Source: CAYSCX01 sp964429575
GTDB lineage: Bacteria; Desulfobacterota; Binatia; Binatales; Binataceae
NCBI GenBank assembly: GCA_964429575.1
Contig: CAYSCX010000006.1
Coordinates: 62,001 to 126,000 of the forward strand
Direction: 5' to 3'
DNA length: 64,000 bases
A program made the translations under genes and the position numbers. A model generated the notes under the pieces. The model ran no database searches, had not been told where the DNA came from, and saw only the letters and a list, made by a program, of their open reading frames with translations. Below, piece after piece: positions 1 to 9,030 of this stretch (positions within the stretch are counted from its first letter, which is position 1; the number at the start of each line of letters is the position of its first letter).

Positions 1-144
1 GATGCGCGAGCGCATTTCATCGTCGCGCGCTTCGGCGGTTGCGATGAATGCGCAGCGCGCTCCTGGGTGATCTGCGGCCAGTTTTAGCGCGTGGCTGCTC
101 TTACCGCTGCGAGCGCCGCCGGTGATTAGTGTGACTCGCCCCAT
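1..144 (-). CDS. cobU: Adenosylcobinamide kinase / guanylyltransferase CobU (N-terminal part)
   Basis: The gene runs off the left edge, so only the first 48 codons are visible. They encode a nucleotide-binding P-loop close to the start (TLITGGARSGKSSHA), the hallmark of CobU/CobP, followed by a strand ending in FIATAEARDDEM. CobU phosphorylates adenosylcobinamide and then transfers GMP to it during cobalamin salvage and nucleotide-loop assembly in the cytoplasm. The ATG at 142-144 gives a P-loop near residue 10, as usual for the family. It is transcribed away from a cobalamin riboswitch and a BtuB-like receptor, so B12 uptake and salvage genes sit back to back. The riboswitch points the other way and does not obviously control cobU. 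Confidence 0.88.
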   Translation of the reverse strand, partial: MGRVTLITGGARSGKSSHALKLAADHPGARCAFIATAEARDDEMRSRI

Positions 145-237
145 CGAGGACAAATCGTACGTGATCGCGCTACGTCAATCTCGTGCCACCGAAGCGCCGC
201 GCCTTGACTACATCGCCAGCGCGGCGTAGTTATCTTG

Positions 238-378
238 CCGACCCGATGTACGGGAAGTCCGGTTAAAGACCGGCGCTGCCCCGCAACTGTACGGGGGGAC
301 GAAGGTCCACAAGGCCACCGCATCGGCGGGAAGGCGGACCCTAGGATGATCCCCAAGCCAGGAGACCGGCCGGGTCGG
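238..378 (+). promoter_or_regulatory. Cobalamin (AdoCbl) riboswitch
   Basis: The leader contains the conserved cobalamin aptamer blocks in order: GGGAAGTCCGGTT, CGCTGCCCCGCAACTGTA, GGCGGGAAGGCG and the B12 box AAGCCAGGAGACCGG (355-369). Outer strands CCGACCC (238-244) and GGGTCGG (372-378) are perfectly complementary and set the P1 closing helix. It lies upstream of the btuB-like gene on the same strand. The terminator that follows suggests control at the level of transcription termination. Confidence 0.95.
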
Positions 379-433
379 AAGCGACGTCTGCCTTCCGCGG
401 GGAGGGCGGCCTCAAGTTAGTTTCTGCTTGAGT

Positions 434-465
434 CCGATCCTGCTTGGCGAAGGATCGGGCTTTTT
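434..465 (+). terminator. Rho-independent terminator in the btuB leader
   Basis: An 8-bp perfect stem, CCGATCCT (434-441) with AGGATCGG (451-458), encloses a 9-nt loop and is followed by GC and five T residues. It sits between the cobalamin aptamer and the btuB-like start codon. The likely mechanism is that cobalamin-bound RNA lets this hairpin form and stops transcription before the receptor gene. Confidence 0.85.
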
Positions 466-525
466 CGTTTCTGATAGCCCGGCCTTCGTCCTCCCTCATA
501 AAGCGGACCGCAAAAGGAGCGCCTT

Positions 526-2571
526 ATGAGGGGAGCGAGGGCATTTCTCCCGGGCATTGTCATCGTGCTGCTAATCGGAGCAGCGCAGTCGGGCGCAGCC
601 GAGACGGCTCCAGAAGCCGCTATACCGGCCGCGACGCCGACGCCATCGATTGCCGCACCAGTCACCGCGCGACCGCACGCGTCAGCGAGTCCGTCACCAC
701 AGGCGACGCCGTCGCCGTCCGCCGCGCGCAAGCTTTCGCCCATCGTCGTCACGGCGACTCGAATGGACGAGCCGCTTGCGGAGGTCGGGACGACGGTGAC
801 AGTGGTCGAAGACAAACAGATCGAGTCGCAGAAGATCCGCCAGGTCGGCACGGTCCTGCAGCAGGTACCCGGCGTCGCAGTCGCGCAGACCGGATCGCCG
901 GGAACGGTGACGAACGTTTCGATTCGCGGAGCGTCGTCGTCGCAGACGCTGATTCTGATCGACGGCGTTGCAACCAATGCGGGCGCGACCGGCGCTTTCG
1001 ACATCGCGAATCTCACCACCGACGATCTCGACCGCATCGAGGTCGTGCGAGGCGCGGGCGGTTCGATCTACGGCTCGCAGGCGATCGGCGGAGTGATCAA
1101 TCTGCTCACGCGCGAGGGTGAGGGTCCGCCGAAATTTTCCCTGCTGTCCGAAGGAGGAAACGGCGCGAGCCAGCGCCAGCGCGCGACCGCAAGCGGCTCG
1201 TACGGGAATCTCGGTTATTCAGGCGCGATCTCGTATTTTTCCACCGACGGATTCCGTCCCGTCAACGACGGCTCGGACAATCTCTCGGGGGCGCTCAGGC
1301 TCGACTATCATCCGTGCGACGACACGACCATCCGTGGCTTCGCGCGCTACTCGCGCTCCAAGGTCGAACTCGCAAACTTTTCGATTTTTTCGGGCATTGC
1401 GCTTGACCCGAACGCGCATCAACGCGGCGAGTTCATGCTTTTCAAGGGCGAGATCGAACATTGGTTCTCGACGCGCCTGCTCGGCCGTGCAAGCGCGTTC
1501 TTCGTTCGTCAGGAAATACGGATCAATCAGACGCCATTCGTGGGCAGTTCGACCATCGAGACCGATCGCGTTCCTGACGAAACGCGCGGCGGCAACCTCG
1601 AGGCGCTCTATACTTGGGCGTCGGGTATCCGCACTCTGATCGGTTTCGACTTCAAGGATCGCTGGGTACGATCGCTGAGCGAGTTTTCAATTCCGCCGTT
1701 CTTCTCTTCGGTGTCGCTGTTTCGTGCGCGGCGCCAGGAGTACGCAGGGTACGTTGAACAGCAGGCGAGCTTCCTGGACGGATTGGTCCTTGCAACCGCC
1801 GGCTTTCGCATCGACGGCAACAGCCAGTTCGGCACCGAGGTCAGCCCCGCGTGGGCGGTCGCAATTCCTATCGACGATTGGGGAGTGACGTTGCGCGGCA
1901 ATTACAGCGAAGGATTCCGCGCTCCCAGCTTCAACGACCTGTTTTTCCCGTTCTTCGGAAATCCGAATCTCGCTCCTGAAATTTCAAGCGAGTGGGACGG
2001 CGGCTTCACAAAGGTTTTCGATGAGTGGGGATCATTCACCGCGACGTACTTCTCACGCCGCGTCCACAATTTGATCGTCGCGGTGCCGTGTCCAACCTGT
2101 CTGTTCGGTTCTCAGGCGGGCAACGCGGGGCGCGTCGATACGCAGGGAATCGAGCTTGTGCCGAGTGTGACACCGCTGCCGGGGCTAAGCATCAGCGGGT
2201 ACTTCACGTATCTCGACCAGATTTCGCCGGGCAGGAATCCGTTGCGCGTTCCCAAGTACTCGGCGTCGGGTCTCGCGCAGTACGTCCACGAGGGGCTGGT
2301 GAATCCGCGCGACCGAGCGACGCTGAGTTTCAATTACACCTTTGTTGGCGACCGCATGGACATCACGCCGACTTCGGGCATCGGAAACAATCCGGCGTAC
2401 CATCGATTCGACGCAGTGATGTCGTATGCAGCGGGCCTGAGAATCAATCGCGTGCGCGACGAGGAGGTGTTCGTCAGGATCAACAATCTGACCGACCGAA
2501 ATTACCACGAGGCGCTCGGTTTCCGCGCGCCGCCAATCAATTTCATGGCGGGCGTGAAGGTGGATTTCTAG
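526..2571 (+). CDS. btuB: TonB-dependent outer-membrane receptor, BtuB-like (vitamin B12 uptake)
   Basis: This 681-residue protein has an N-terminal signal peptide (hydrophobic stretch about residues 9-25). A Pro/Ala/Ser-rich linker (about 35-68) precedes a TonB box-like SPIVVTATR (about 71-79). The plug domain follows with VLQQVPGV and VSIRGASSSQTLILIDG, then RIEVVRGAGGSIYGSQAIGGVINL, then a long beta-barrel ending in an aromatic C-terminus (KVDF) typical of outer-membrane proteins. It imports a substrate through the outer membrane using TonB/ExbBD energy. The cobalamin riboswitch directly upstream makes corrinoids the probable cargo. A good ribosome site (AAAAGGAG) precedes the ATG. The BtuB-type assignment rests mainly on the riboswitch; siderophore receptors share the same fold. 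Confidence 0.88.
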   Translation: MRGARAFLPGIVIVLLIGAAQSGAAETAPEAAIPAATPTPSIAAPVTARPHASASPSPQATPSPSAARKLSPIVVTATRMDEPLAEVGTTVTVVEDKQIESQKIRQVGTVLQQVPGVAVAQTGSPGTVTNVSIRGASSSQTLILIDGVATNAGATGAFDIANLTTDDLDRIEVVRGAGGSIYGSQAIGGVINLLTREGEGPPKFSLLSEGGNGASQRQRATASGSYGNLGYSGAISYFSTDGFRPVNDGSDNLSGALRLDYHPCDDTTIRGFARYSRSKVELANFSIFSGIALDPNAHQRGEFMLFKGEIEHWFSTRLLGRASAFFVRQEIRINQTPFVGSSTIETDRVPDETRGGNLEALYTWASGIRTLIGFDFKDRWVRSLSEFSIPPFFSSVSLFRARRQEYAGYVEQQASFLDGLVLATAGFRIDGNSQFGTEVSPAWAVAIPIDDWGVTLRGNYSEGFRAPSFNDLFFPFFGNPNLAPEISSEWDGGFTKVFDEWGSFTATYFSRRVHNLIVAVPCPTCLFGSQAGNAGRVDTQGIELVPSVTPLPGLSISGYFTYLDQISPGRNPLRVPKYSASGLAQYVHEGLVNPRDRATLSFNYTFVGDRMDITPTSGIGNNPAYHRFDAVMSYAAGLRINRVRDEEVFVRINNLTDRNYHEALGFRAPPINFMAGVKVDF

Positions 2572-2590
2572 CCGGGCGGCGGGCGAATGC

Positions 2591-5569
2591 TCAGAGGCCG
2601 CGACGCGACTCCGTCGCGAAAGTGCGGTCGAACAGCGCACGGATTCGCGCGCGTCGCGTCTTCAGTTCATCGAGCAGCCGATGCGCGCTGTCCGCACCGT
2701 CGAATCCCATCCGGCGCGCGAGCGGGGTGAGGCTCGCCGGGTCGGTCGGCACCGCCCATGCGGGCTGGTCGCTCTCGATGCGCAGGCGGTTTTCGAGCCG
2801 GACAAGAAAGCGATAGTCAGACTCGAGTGTCTCGGCGGCATCGCGGTCCAACACGCCTGTCTCGCCCAGCGCGCGGATGAGGTGCCTGGTCGCCCGCTGG
2901 CGGAGGGCCTCGAAGTCTTTGCCGTAGCGCAGCGCGAGCATCTGCGTCAGGAATTCGACGTCAACCAACCCACCGCGCCCCTGCTTGAGATTGAGCTGGG
3001 ATTGGTTCTCGGCGCCGATCTCCTGCTGCATGCGCGCGCGCATCGCCGCGATTTCCGCCACCTCGGCATCGCGCAGTCCGCGGCCATAGACGAACCCGGT
3101 GCGGGCCGCTTCGACCTTTTCGCCAAGCGTCTGGTCGCCCGCGATCACGCGCGCGCGAATCAGCGCCTGGCGTTCCCACACCGCAGAACTTTGGCGATGG
3201 TATTGAAGGAACCCATCAAGTGACGCGACGAGCGGTCCTTGATTGCCTGACGGCCTCAGCCGCAGGTCGAGCTTGTACGCGTAGCCCTCGCGCGTTCGCG
3301 ATTCCAAAATTGCAATAAGTTTCTGCACGATGCGCGAGGCCGCCTCACGTCCTCCCGAAGCGGCGCCGCGCGGGTCGTCAAACACGAAAATCAGGTCGAG
3401 ATCGGAGTTGTACGACATCTCCGCCGCTCCCAGCCGTCCCATCGCGATCGCACACAGAGCAAGTATCGCGGGAACCGAATGGCGCATCGAAACCTCCGCG
3501 CGCGCAAGGTCGAGCGCCGCGTGCAACACCGTCTCCGCAAGCGCAGTCAGCTCCTGCTCGACGGCTGGTAAATCGAGTTCGCCGCTCAAGTCGGCAATCG
3601 CGACCCGCAGGAATTCCTGGTGGCGAAATGCGCGTAACGCATCGAGTTGGCTTTCGAAGTCGGGACACGCCGCGAGAATCTCACCAATCTGGCGATGCAA
3701 TTCGACGGCGCTGCGTCGCACCTGCGCAAGGTCCGAACGAACCAGCGTATCGAGCATGTCGGGATGACGGATGAAAAGCGTCGACAGGTGGCGGCTCGAT
3801 GCGAACAAGCGAAGCAGCACGCGGCGAGTTGCGGAGTGCTCTTCGAGCAGCGCAAGAAACGAAGTGCGTGCGCCAACCGCGCCGATGAATGACGCCAGAT
3901 TCATCAGCGCAAGGTCCGGGTCAGGGAGCTTCGTTATCTCGTCGAGCAGCACCGGTCCCAGACGATCGAGCAGCTCGCGGCGGCGCGGACTGGCGGGCGC
4001 GTGCGCGGGCCCGCGAGCCAGAAACTCCAGGTGCGCAACGCTCTCGGCGGGATCAGCGTAACCGAGCGCCTCGAGATAGATAACTGCGGATTCAGGGTCG
4101 CGGGCTGAGCGCCAAGCCGCTTCGGCTGCCGGCGCGACGCGCGGCCGCTGTGCATCGTCGCCGCCGGCCAGCGTGTCGCGAAAGTGCGATGCGACCAGGT
4201 CACGATGTTTCTTCAGGGTCGCGAACAGACGCGCGGCCGCGTTGTCGTCCTTGCCAAATCCCATCCGAGCCGCCAGCGCACGAACCGATCTTTCTTCGGC
4301 CGGCAGTGTATGCGTCTGCAAGCCGGCGACCACCTGAAGCTTGTGCTCGACGTCACGCAGAAGCAGGTAGGCCTGCGCGAGCGCCTGTGCGCGTTCCACC
4401 GGGAGGTAGCCGTTCGCTCCCAGGCGCTGGAGCGCATCAACGGTCTTTTCGGTTCGAATCCTCGGATCGCGCCCGCCGTATATCAGCTCGAGTGCCTGGA
4501 CGATGAATTCCAGTTCCCGGATCCCGCCGCGGCCGAGCTTGAGGTTTCGCTCAATGAGCACCGGCGAGCGGAGTTGCGCCTCGATTTGGCGCTTCATCAC
4601 GCGGAGCTGGCGCAGCGTGTCGAAATCCAGGTAGCGGCGAAAAACGAACCGCGAAAGCTCATCGATGAGCCGATGGCCAAGCTCGACCGCGCCCGCCACG
4701 GGACGCGCGCGCAGCAGCGCCGCGCGCTCCCAAGTCTGTCCATAGTTCTGGTAGAAGCTCAGCGCGCCGTCGAGCGATGTAACCAGCGTCGCGTTGCGTC
4801 CGCCGGGCCGCAACCGCAGATCGACCCTGAAGCAACCCGCCGACAGCAACTCCGTCAGCAGTTCGCCGAGGCGCGCGGCCGCGACCGGGCCGTGCTTACC
4901 GTCGCGCGAGTCGTAGAGATAGATCAGATCGATATCTGAACTGAGATTGAGTTCGCGGGCGCCGAGCTTTCCCATCCCGAGCACGCAGAAATCCCCAGCC
5001 GGGCCGGCACGCGGTCCCATGATCTTGCGCGCAGCCTCGAGCGCGTGCTCGAGACACACGTCCGCCAGCAGCGACATGAGGCGCGCGGTGTCGCTGACTT
5101 CGATACGGTCGAGAAGGTCGGCGATCGAGATGTGTACGAAGACGCGCCGCTTGAACGCCGCGAGCGTTTCGGCCGCGGTCCGCCGATCCGCGGGCACGTC
5201 GAAAGCTGCGCCGATTTCCTTTTCGAGTGACGCGATGCCGGCGGAGCGCGCGCGCTGGAATTCACCAAGCCATCGATCGCCTTTGATGCAGAAAAAGTCG
5301 CCGATTGCTTCGGACGAACCCAAGCAGAAGAGCAGATCGGTGGCCGACTCAGCGTCGCCAAGCGCCGTCACGACCGCGGGCGCGCCAATCTCTGCGAGAC
5401 GGGTTAGAAAAGCGAGCGCCAGCCGCTCGTCGGGCGCGCGAGCCGCGGCAAGCTCGCCGGCACGAGCCGCGAGGCGCGCGTCGCCGAGAGCGCGGCCGAG
5501 ACTTTCGATGAGTCCGGCGAAGTCGTGTGCAGGCGCGGTCTCTTCCGCCATCAATGACAACGATACCAA
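2591..5569 (-). CDS. glnE: Bifunctional glutamine synthetase adenylyltransferase/deadenylylase GlnE
   Basis: At 992 residues this matches the GlnE family. Two nucleotidyltransferase domains are visible, each with its signature: LGMGKLGARELNLSSDIDL (about residue 200, deadenylylase half) and IAMGRLGAAEMSYNSDLDL (about residue 690, adenylylating half). Each is followed by an arginine-rich DLRLRP block. The enzyme adds or removes AMP on glutamine synthetase in response to PII and glutamine, controlling nitrogen assimilation in the cytoplasm. It converges on the btuB-like gene with about 20 bp between stops. Translation could also begin at the internal Met at residue 7. No PII or glutamine synthetase gene is nearby. 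Confidence 0.95.
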   Translation of the reverse strand: MVSLSLMAEETAPAHDFAGLIESLGRALGDARLAARAGELAAARAPDERLALAFLTRLAEIGAPAVVTALGDAESATDLLFCLGSSEAIGDFFCIKGDRWLGEFQRARSAGIASLEKEIGAAFDVPADRRTAAETLAAFKRRVFVHISIADLLDRIEVSDTARLMSLLADVCLEHALEAARKIMGPRAGPAGDFCVLGMGKLGARELNLSSDIDLIYLYDSRDGKHGPVAAARLGELLTELLSAGCFRVDLRLRPGGRNATLVTSLDGALSFYQNYGQTWERAALLRARPVAGAVELGHRLIDELSRFVFRRYLDFDTLRQLRVMKRQIEAQLRSPVLIERNLKLGRGGIRELEFIVQALELIYGGRDPRIRTEKTVDALQRLGANGYLPVERAQALAQAYLLLRDVEHKLQVVAGLQTHTLPAEERSVRALAARMGFGKDDNAAARLFATLKKHRDLVASHFRDTLAGGDDAQRPRVAPAAEAAWRSARDPESAVIYLEALGYADPAESVAHLEFLARGPAHAPASPRRRELLDRLGPVLLDEITKLPDPDLALMNLASFIGAVGARTSFLALLEEHSATRRVLLRLFASSRHLSTLFIRHPDMLDTLVRSDLAQVRRSAVELHRQIGEILAACPDFESQLDALRAFRHQEFLRVAIADLSGELDLPAVEQELTALAETVLHAALDLARAEVSMRHSVPAILALCAIAMGRLGAAEMSYNSDLDLIFVFDDPRGAASGGREAASRIVQKLIAILESRTREGYAYKLDLRLRPSGNQGPLVASLDGFLQYHRQSSAVWERQALIRARVIAGDQTLGEKVEAARTGFVYGRGLRDAEVAEIAAMRARMQQEIGAENQSQLNLKQGRGGLVDVEFLTQMLALRYGKDFEALRQRATRHLIRALGETGVLDRDAAETLESDYRFLVRLENRLRIESDQPAWAVPTDPASLTPLARRMGFDGADSAHRLLDELKTRRARIRALFDRTFATESRRGL

Positions 5570-5667
5570 AGCCCACGCCGCGACGCGCTAAACCAGCGCG
5601 CACGATGGCCGATCGAACGCGCGCGATGCTAGGCTCGCCGATGAATCCAGGATGAGGGCTCACGGCG

Positions 5668-6342
5668 ATGATTGTGCTCTACACCACCGAACGCGACTAC
5701 CCGTGGGGGACCCTGCGCTCGACGCATGCGAGCAAGACCAAAGTCGTGCTCGAGGAGAAGAACGTCCCGTATCGCATCGAAAACCTGTCGCCGGGACTGC
5801 TCTGGAAGAAGCCGCCCGAGATGCTCGCGCACCATCCGCTTGGGAAAGTACCGTACATCGAAGACAGCGACGTCTGGCTGTTCGATTCGACCGTGATCAA
5901 CGAGTACCTGGAAGATCGCTATCCGTCGCCGGCGCTACTGCCCAACGACGCGGTCGGGCGCGCAAGAGTGCGCGAACTCGAACAATTCGCCGACGAAGCG
6001 CTGCTCGGCGGTAACCTACCGCCGATCTGGATGCCGTACTGGAGTGAGCCCGCCAAGCGCGACACCGCCAGAATGGAAGCCGCGCGCGAGGGTCTGCGCT
6101 CGCGCGACCTTCCCTACCTCGAACGGGTGCTGTCCACGCCGCGCGGCGGCGACTACATATGCGGCGGCTTCACGCTCGCCGACATCTCAATGATGGTTCT
6201 CGCGATGGTGCTCGAGGTAGACGCGATGAATCTCGACGCGTTCCCGCGGGTCGGCGCCTATCTGAAGCTATTGCGAGAGCGGCCAAGCTATCGCGCGATC
6301 AGTCCGCGCACCAAGGTCGCAGAGGCAAGCACGAGCGCCTAG
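5668..6342 (+). CDS. Glutathione S-transferase family protein
   Basis: The 224-residue protein has an N-terminal thioredoxin-like domain (IVLYTTERDYPWGT, then KTKVVLEEKNVPY, then LGKVPYIEDSDVWLFDSTVINEYL with the conserved cis-Pro and Asp-Ser glutathione-contact segment). A helical C-terminal domain follows, with GGFTLADISM as the usual N-capping motif. It probably conjugates or reduces electrophiles with glutathione in the cytoplasm; the substrate cannot be read from sequence. Its stop codon shares the palindrome CTAG (6339-6342) with the stop of the convergent transglycosylase gene, so the two genes overlap by 4 bp. Confidence 0.85.
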   Translation: MIVLYTTERDYPWGTLRSTHASKTKVVLEEKNVPYRIENLSPGLLWKKPPEMLAHHPLGKVPYIEDSDVWLFDSTVINEYLEDRYPSPALLPNDAVGRARVRELEQFADEALLGGNLPPIWMPYWSEPAKRDTARMEAAREGLRSRDLPYLERVLSTPRGGDYICGGFTLADISMMVLAMVLEVDAMNLDAFPRVGAYLKLLRERPSYRAISPRTKVAEASTSA

Positions 6343-7448
6343 CTTTCGACTGGAATTGTCAGTGTCGAGCCGGTGCGCAGCGCCTTCGCGTTCTTGATTC
6401 CGTTTTCCCGCATCAGGCGCTGCACACTGACGCCGTGTTCGCGCGCGATCTTTGCGAAGGTGTCGCCGCGCTTGACTGCGTACTCGCTGCCGGCCGGAAG
6501 GCTGGCAGGCGAGATGTACCTTAGATCGGGGAAGTACGCGTCCTCGTAGCGGTGTACCTGCAGCGCGGCGAGGAACTCGGCGTAATAGTTGCGCACCGCG
6601 AATCCAAAGCGCGGACCTTCGTAGCTCTCAACGACTTTGGCGTAGTCGTAATCGTATGCCGAAGCAGCGCGTGCCATTCCGCCTACACCGTAATTGTACG
6701 CGGTGATTGCCAGCGGCCAACTGCCGAGCCGCTCGTAGTTGTCGCGCAGATGCGCCGCTGCCGCCTTGGTCGCGCGCGCCGGATTCAGCCGATCGTCGCG
6801 GCCGCGGCTGATTTTCAGGTAGCGCCGTCCGGTGCCCTTGGTGAACTGCCAGATGCCGACCGCGCCCGCATGCGACCTTGCGCGGGGATGGAACCCCGAT
6901 TCAATCTGCGCGAGAACCACCAGCTCGGGCGGAAGGCCCGCCGAGCGGAAGATCCGCTCCATGGTCGGACGGTACTGCCTGCTGCGAACCAGACCTTCGC
7001 GGAAACGCTCGCGAAGCCCCTGCTGAACCCGCAGGTTGTCGACTGCGTCGCGCAGCTCCGCGCGCGCGCCGCCCTTGAACATCTCCGCGACGAGGCGCTC
7101 CTCGTCCGTCGCGGGTTCGCGTCCCGACGCGGCCTTCTCGAGCATATGCGTCCATTTGCTCTTGAGATAACTGTTGGCCCACTCGACTTCGCGCCTGGAA
7201 GGCTCGCCGCTGCCAGCTATGCTGTGCACCTGGTACACGCGGGAGACGTCGCGCCGATCGATAAGAATGAAGTCGCGGCGCGAGTACGCCGTGAAGACGT
7301 CAACCCAGAATTGTACGTTTGGCTCGATTACCGCGGGTCGGGGAAATGCCACCTGCGTCTCGGCGTGCGCCGTCGCGATACTCGCCAACGCCGCCGCCAC
7401 CACGGCCGCCAATCCGAGCACTACCGCTGCTGATCCACTCCGCCTCAT
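6339..7448 (-). CDS. Murein lytic transglycosylase with LysM domain (MltD-like)
   Basis: From the ATG at 7446-7448 the protein has 369 residues: a signal peptide (MRRSGSAAVVLGLAAV, cleaving near AHA), an SLT/goose-lysozyme-like catalytic domain and a C-terminal LysM repeat (YAVKRGDTFAKIAREHGV to TLTIP). The catalytic glutamate is in LAQIESGFHP, followed by GAVGIWQF and NYGVGG as in the MltD/family 1 lytic transglycosylases. It cleaves the glycan strands of peptidoglycan in the periplasm. The frame is open much further upstream, but that extension is arginine-rich and non-protein-like, and the signal peptide fixes this start. It diverges from the BMP lipoprotein gene across about 130 bp. Confidence 0.88.
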   Translation of the reverse strand: MRRSGSAAVVLGLAAVVAAALASIATAHAETQVAFPRPAVIEPNVQFWVDVFTAYSRRDFILIDRRDVSRVYQVHSIAGSGEPSRREVEWANSYLKSKWTHMLEKAASGREPATDEERLVAEMFKGGARAELRDAVDNLRVQQGLRERFREGLVRSRQYRPTMERIFRSAGLPPELVVLAQIESGFHPRARSHAGAVGIWQFTKGTGRRYLKISRGRDDRLNPARATKAAAAHLRDNYERLGSWPLAITAYNYGVGGMARAASAYDYDYAKVVESYEGPRFGFAVRNYYAEFLAALQVHRYEDAYFPDLRYISPASLPAGSEYAVKRGDTFAKIAREHGVSVQRLMRENGIKNAKALRTGSTLTIPVES

Positions 7449-7577
7449 CCGTCCACCACCCACAGCTGTTGCCTCCCGACTCCGAACCCCCGGGGCGGCG
7501 CAGAACGCGCCGCTCAAGTTGCGTGGAATAGATATCGAATACGCGCCCAAGCTCTGATAGTCAACAAATCCGACAGA

Positions 7578-8621
7578 ATGGACATGATGAAATCGCCAGA
7601 TAGCAGGGCCCGATCCGGGTGGCCTGCGCAAGTATTGACGGTCGTGGCGGCGGTCGTCCTGCTTGCGCTCCTGCTGATCGCGTGCCGCGGTGGGACATCG
7701 CAACCCGCAGATTCGCATCGATTTCGAGTAGCGCTGCTGACGCCGGGACCGGTCAGCGACGCGGGCTGGAATGCGGCGGCGTTCGACGGTCTTGAGTTGA
7801 TAAAGGACAAGCTCGGCGCTGAAACCGCGCTGGTGCAGACCACGTCGCCGGCGGATTTTGAGGACGCATTTCGGGACTTCGCATCGCGTGATTTCAACCT
7901 GATATTCGCGCACGGATTCGAGTACACCGACACCGCCCTCAAAGTCGCGAAGCTCTTCCCGGCGACGATGTTCGTCGTAACGTCGGGAGCAGCGTCGTCC
8001 GCCAACGTCGCGTCGATGACATTCAAAATCGAGGAAGCCGCATACGTCGAGGGGGTGCTCTCAGGCGCGCTTTCGAAGTCGGGCGTGGTCGGCGCGATTG
8101 GCGGAATCGAGCTGCCGTCGATCAGGCTCACATTCGACGGCTACCGCCGCGGCTTCCAATCGGTACAGCCGGCCGGGAAGTTGCTGGTGATTTTCACCGG
8201 CAGCTTCGAGGACGTCGGCGCGGCCAAAGAAGCCGCTCTCGCCGAAGTGCGGCAGGGCGCGGACTTGCTGATTCACAACGCCGACGCGGCTGGTCTCGGC
8301 GTGTTTCAGGCCGCGCAGCAGTCGGGCATCTATGCCTTCGGCGCCAACCGGAACCAAAACGACGTCGCGCCCGATGCGGTGCTCGCGAGCGCCGTAACCG
8401 ATATTCCGGGCGCTTTCCTGCGCGTCGCGACCGACGTGGAGCAGCACCGTTTCAAGCCCGCGATGATCGAGTACGGAATGCGCGACGGCATGGTGAAGGT
8501 GGTTTACAACCCGCGCCTCGTTGCGCGAATCCCCAAGGACGCGCTCGCCAAGGCCGAGGAAGCGCAACGCGAGATCGTCGCGGGGAATATCGCGCTGCCA
8601 ACGCTTTCCTCAGCCAAGTAG
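7578..8621 (+). CDS. BMP-family ABC transporter substrate-binding lipoprotein
   Basis: The 347-residue product carries a lipoprotein signal (hydrophobic stretch about 20-35 ending in LLIAC) and a BMP/Med-type periplasmic binding domain beginning RVALLTPGPVSDAGWN. Conserved segments LIFAHGFEYTDTALKVAKLFP and VAALSGVV-like GVVGAIGGIELPSI are present. Members bind nucleosides or related small molecules for an ABC importer. No permease or ATPase gene lies beside it, so this may be a solitary receptor or its transporter is encoded elsewhere. A second Met two codons in (7584) is an alternative start. Confidence 0.85.
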   Translation: MDMMKSPDSRARSGWPAQVLTVVAAVVLLALLLIACRGGTSQPADSHRFRVALLTPGPVSDAGWNAAAFDGLELIKDKLGAETALVQTTSPADFEDAFRDFASRDFNLIFAHGFEYTDTALKVAKLFPATMFVVTSGAASSANVASMTFKIEEAAYVEGVLSGALSKSGVVGAIGGIELPSIRLTFDGYRRGFQSVQPAGKLLVIFTGSFEDVGAAKEAALAEVRQGADLLIHNADAAGLGVFQAAQQSGIYAFGANRNQNDVAPDAVLASAVTDIPGAFLRVATDVEQHRFKPAMIEYGMRDGMVKVVYNPRLVARIPKDALAKAEEAQREIVAGNIALPTLSSAK

Positions 8622-8651
8622 CAGCGCCGAGTTCGTGGCGAATCGGCCCGC

Positions 8652-8695
8652 TTGACATGAGCGGGGGTCGCAATTAGATTGAGAATCACTCTCAA
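8652..8695 (+). promoter_or_regulatory. Promoter with overlapping Fur-like operator for bfd-bfr
   Basis: TTGACA (8652-8657) and TAGATT (8675-8680) form a -35/-10 pair with a 17-bp spacer. An inverted repeat TTGAGA-ATCAC-TCTCAA (8679-8695) overlaps the -10 end and resembles the TGAGAATnATTCTCA form of the Fur box. The sequence lies 45 bp before the bfd start, which fits iron-dependent repression of iron-storage genes. Binding by Fur rather than another iron regulator is inference. Confidence 0.6.
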
Positions 8696-8739
8696 ATTCA
8701 AATGCGCCACCCCTTCAACACGCATCGACCGGCCAACCC

Positions 8740-9030
8740 ATGATCCTTTGCCAGTGCTCCGGCGTTTCTGACGCCACCGTCGCCCGGCTCATCAAGGAAG
8801 GGGCCGGAACGGTCGGCGCCATCGCGCGTCGTTGCGGCGCGGGACGCTACTGCTCGCCCTGCCGCGCGGCGATCACCTCGATGCTTGGTCGCGTTTCGAG
8901 CCCGTCAAGGTATGATGACCGGCGCGGCGCCTCTTCGTGCGCGCAGTCGTGCCTCGATGGCAGCCTCTCAATCGCGCCGCCAAGGAGCATCGATGGTGAA
9001 GGGCAACTCGAAGCTCATCGACTCCCTTAA
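8740..9030 (+). CDS. bfd: Bacterioferritin-associated ferredoxin (Bfd-like, [2Fe-2S])
   Basis: The first 55 residues match the BFD-like [2Fe-2S] fold: MILCQCSGVSDATVARLI has the CxC pair and RRCGAGRYCSPC supplies the CxxC pair. Bfd docks on bacterioferritin and passes electrons to reduce and release stored iron. The open frame continues as a low-complexity tail of about 40 residues that overlaps the start of bfr by 38 bp in another frame, so translational coupling is likely. Usual Bfd proteins are about 60-70 residues, so the C-terminal tail is unusual and may be a frame extension rather than a functional part. The Fur-like operator lies directly upstream. Confidence 0.8.
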   Translation: MILCQCSGVSDATVARLIKEGAGTVGAIARRCGAGRYCSPCRAAITSMLGRVSSPSRYDDRRGASSCAQSCLDGSLSIAPPRSIDGEGQLEAHRLP

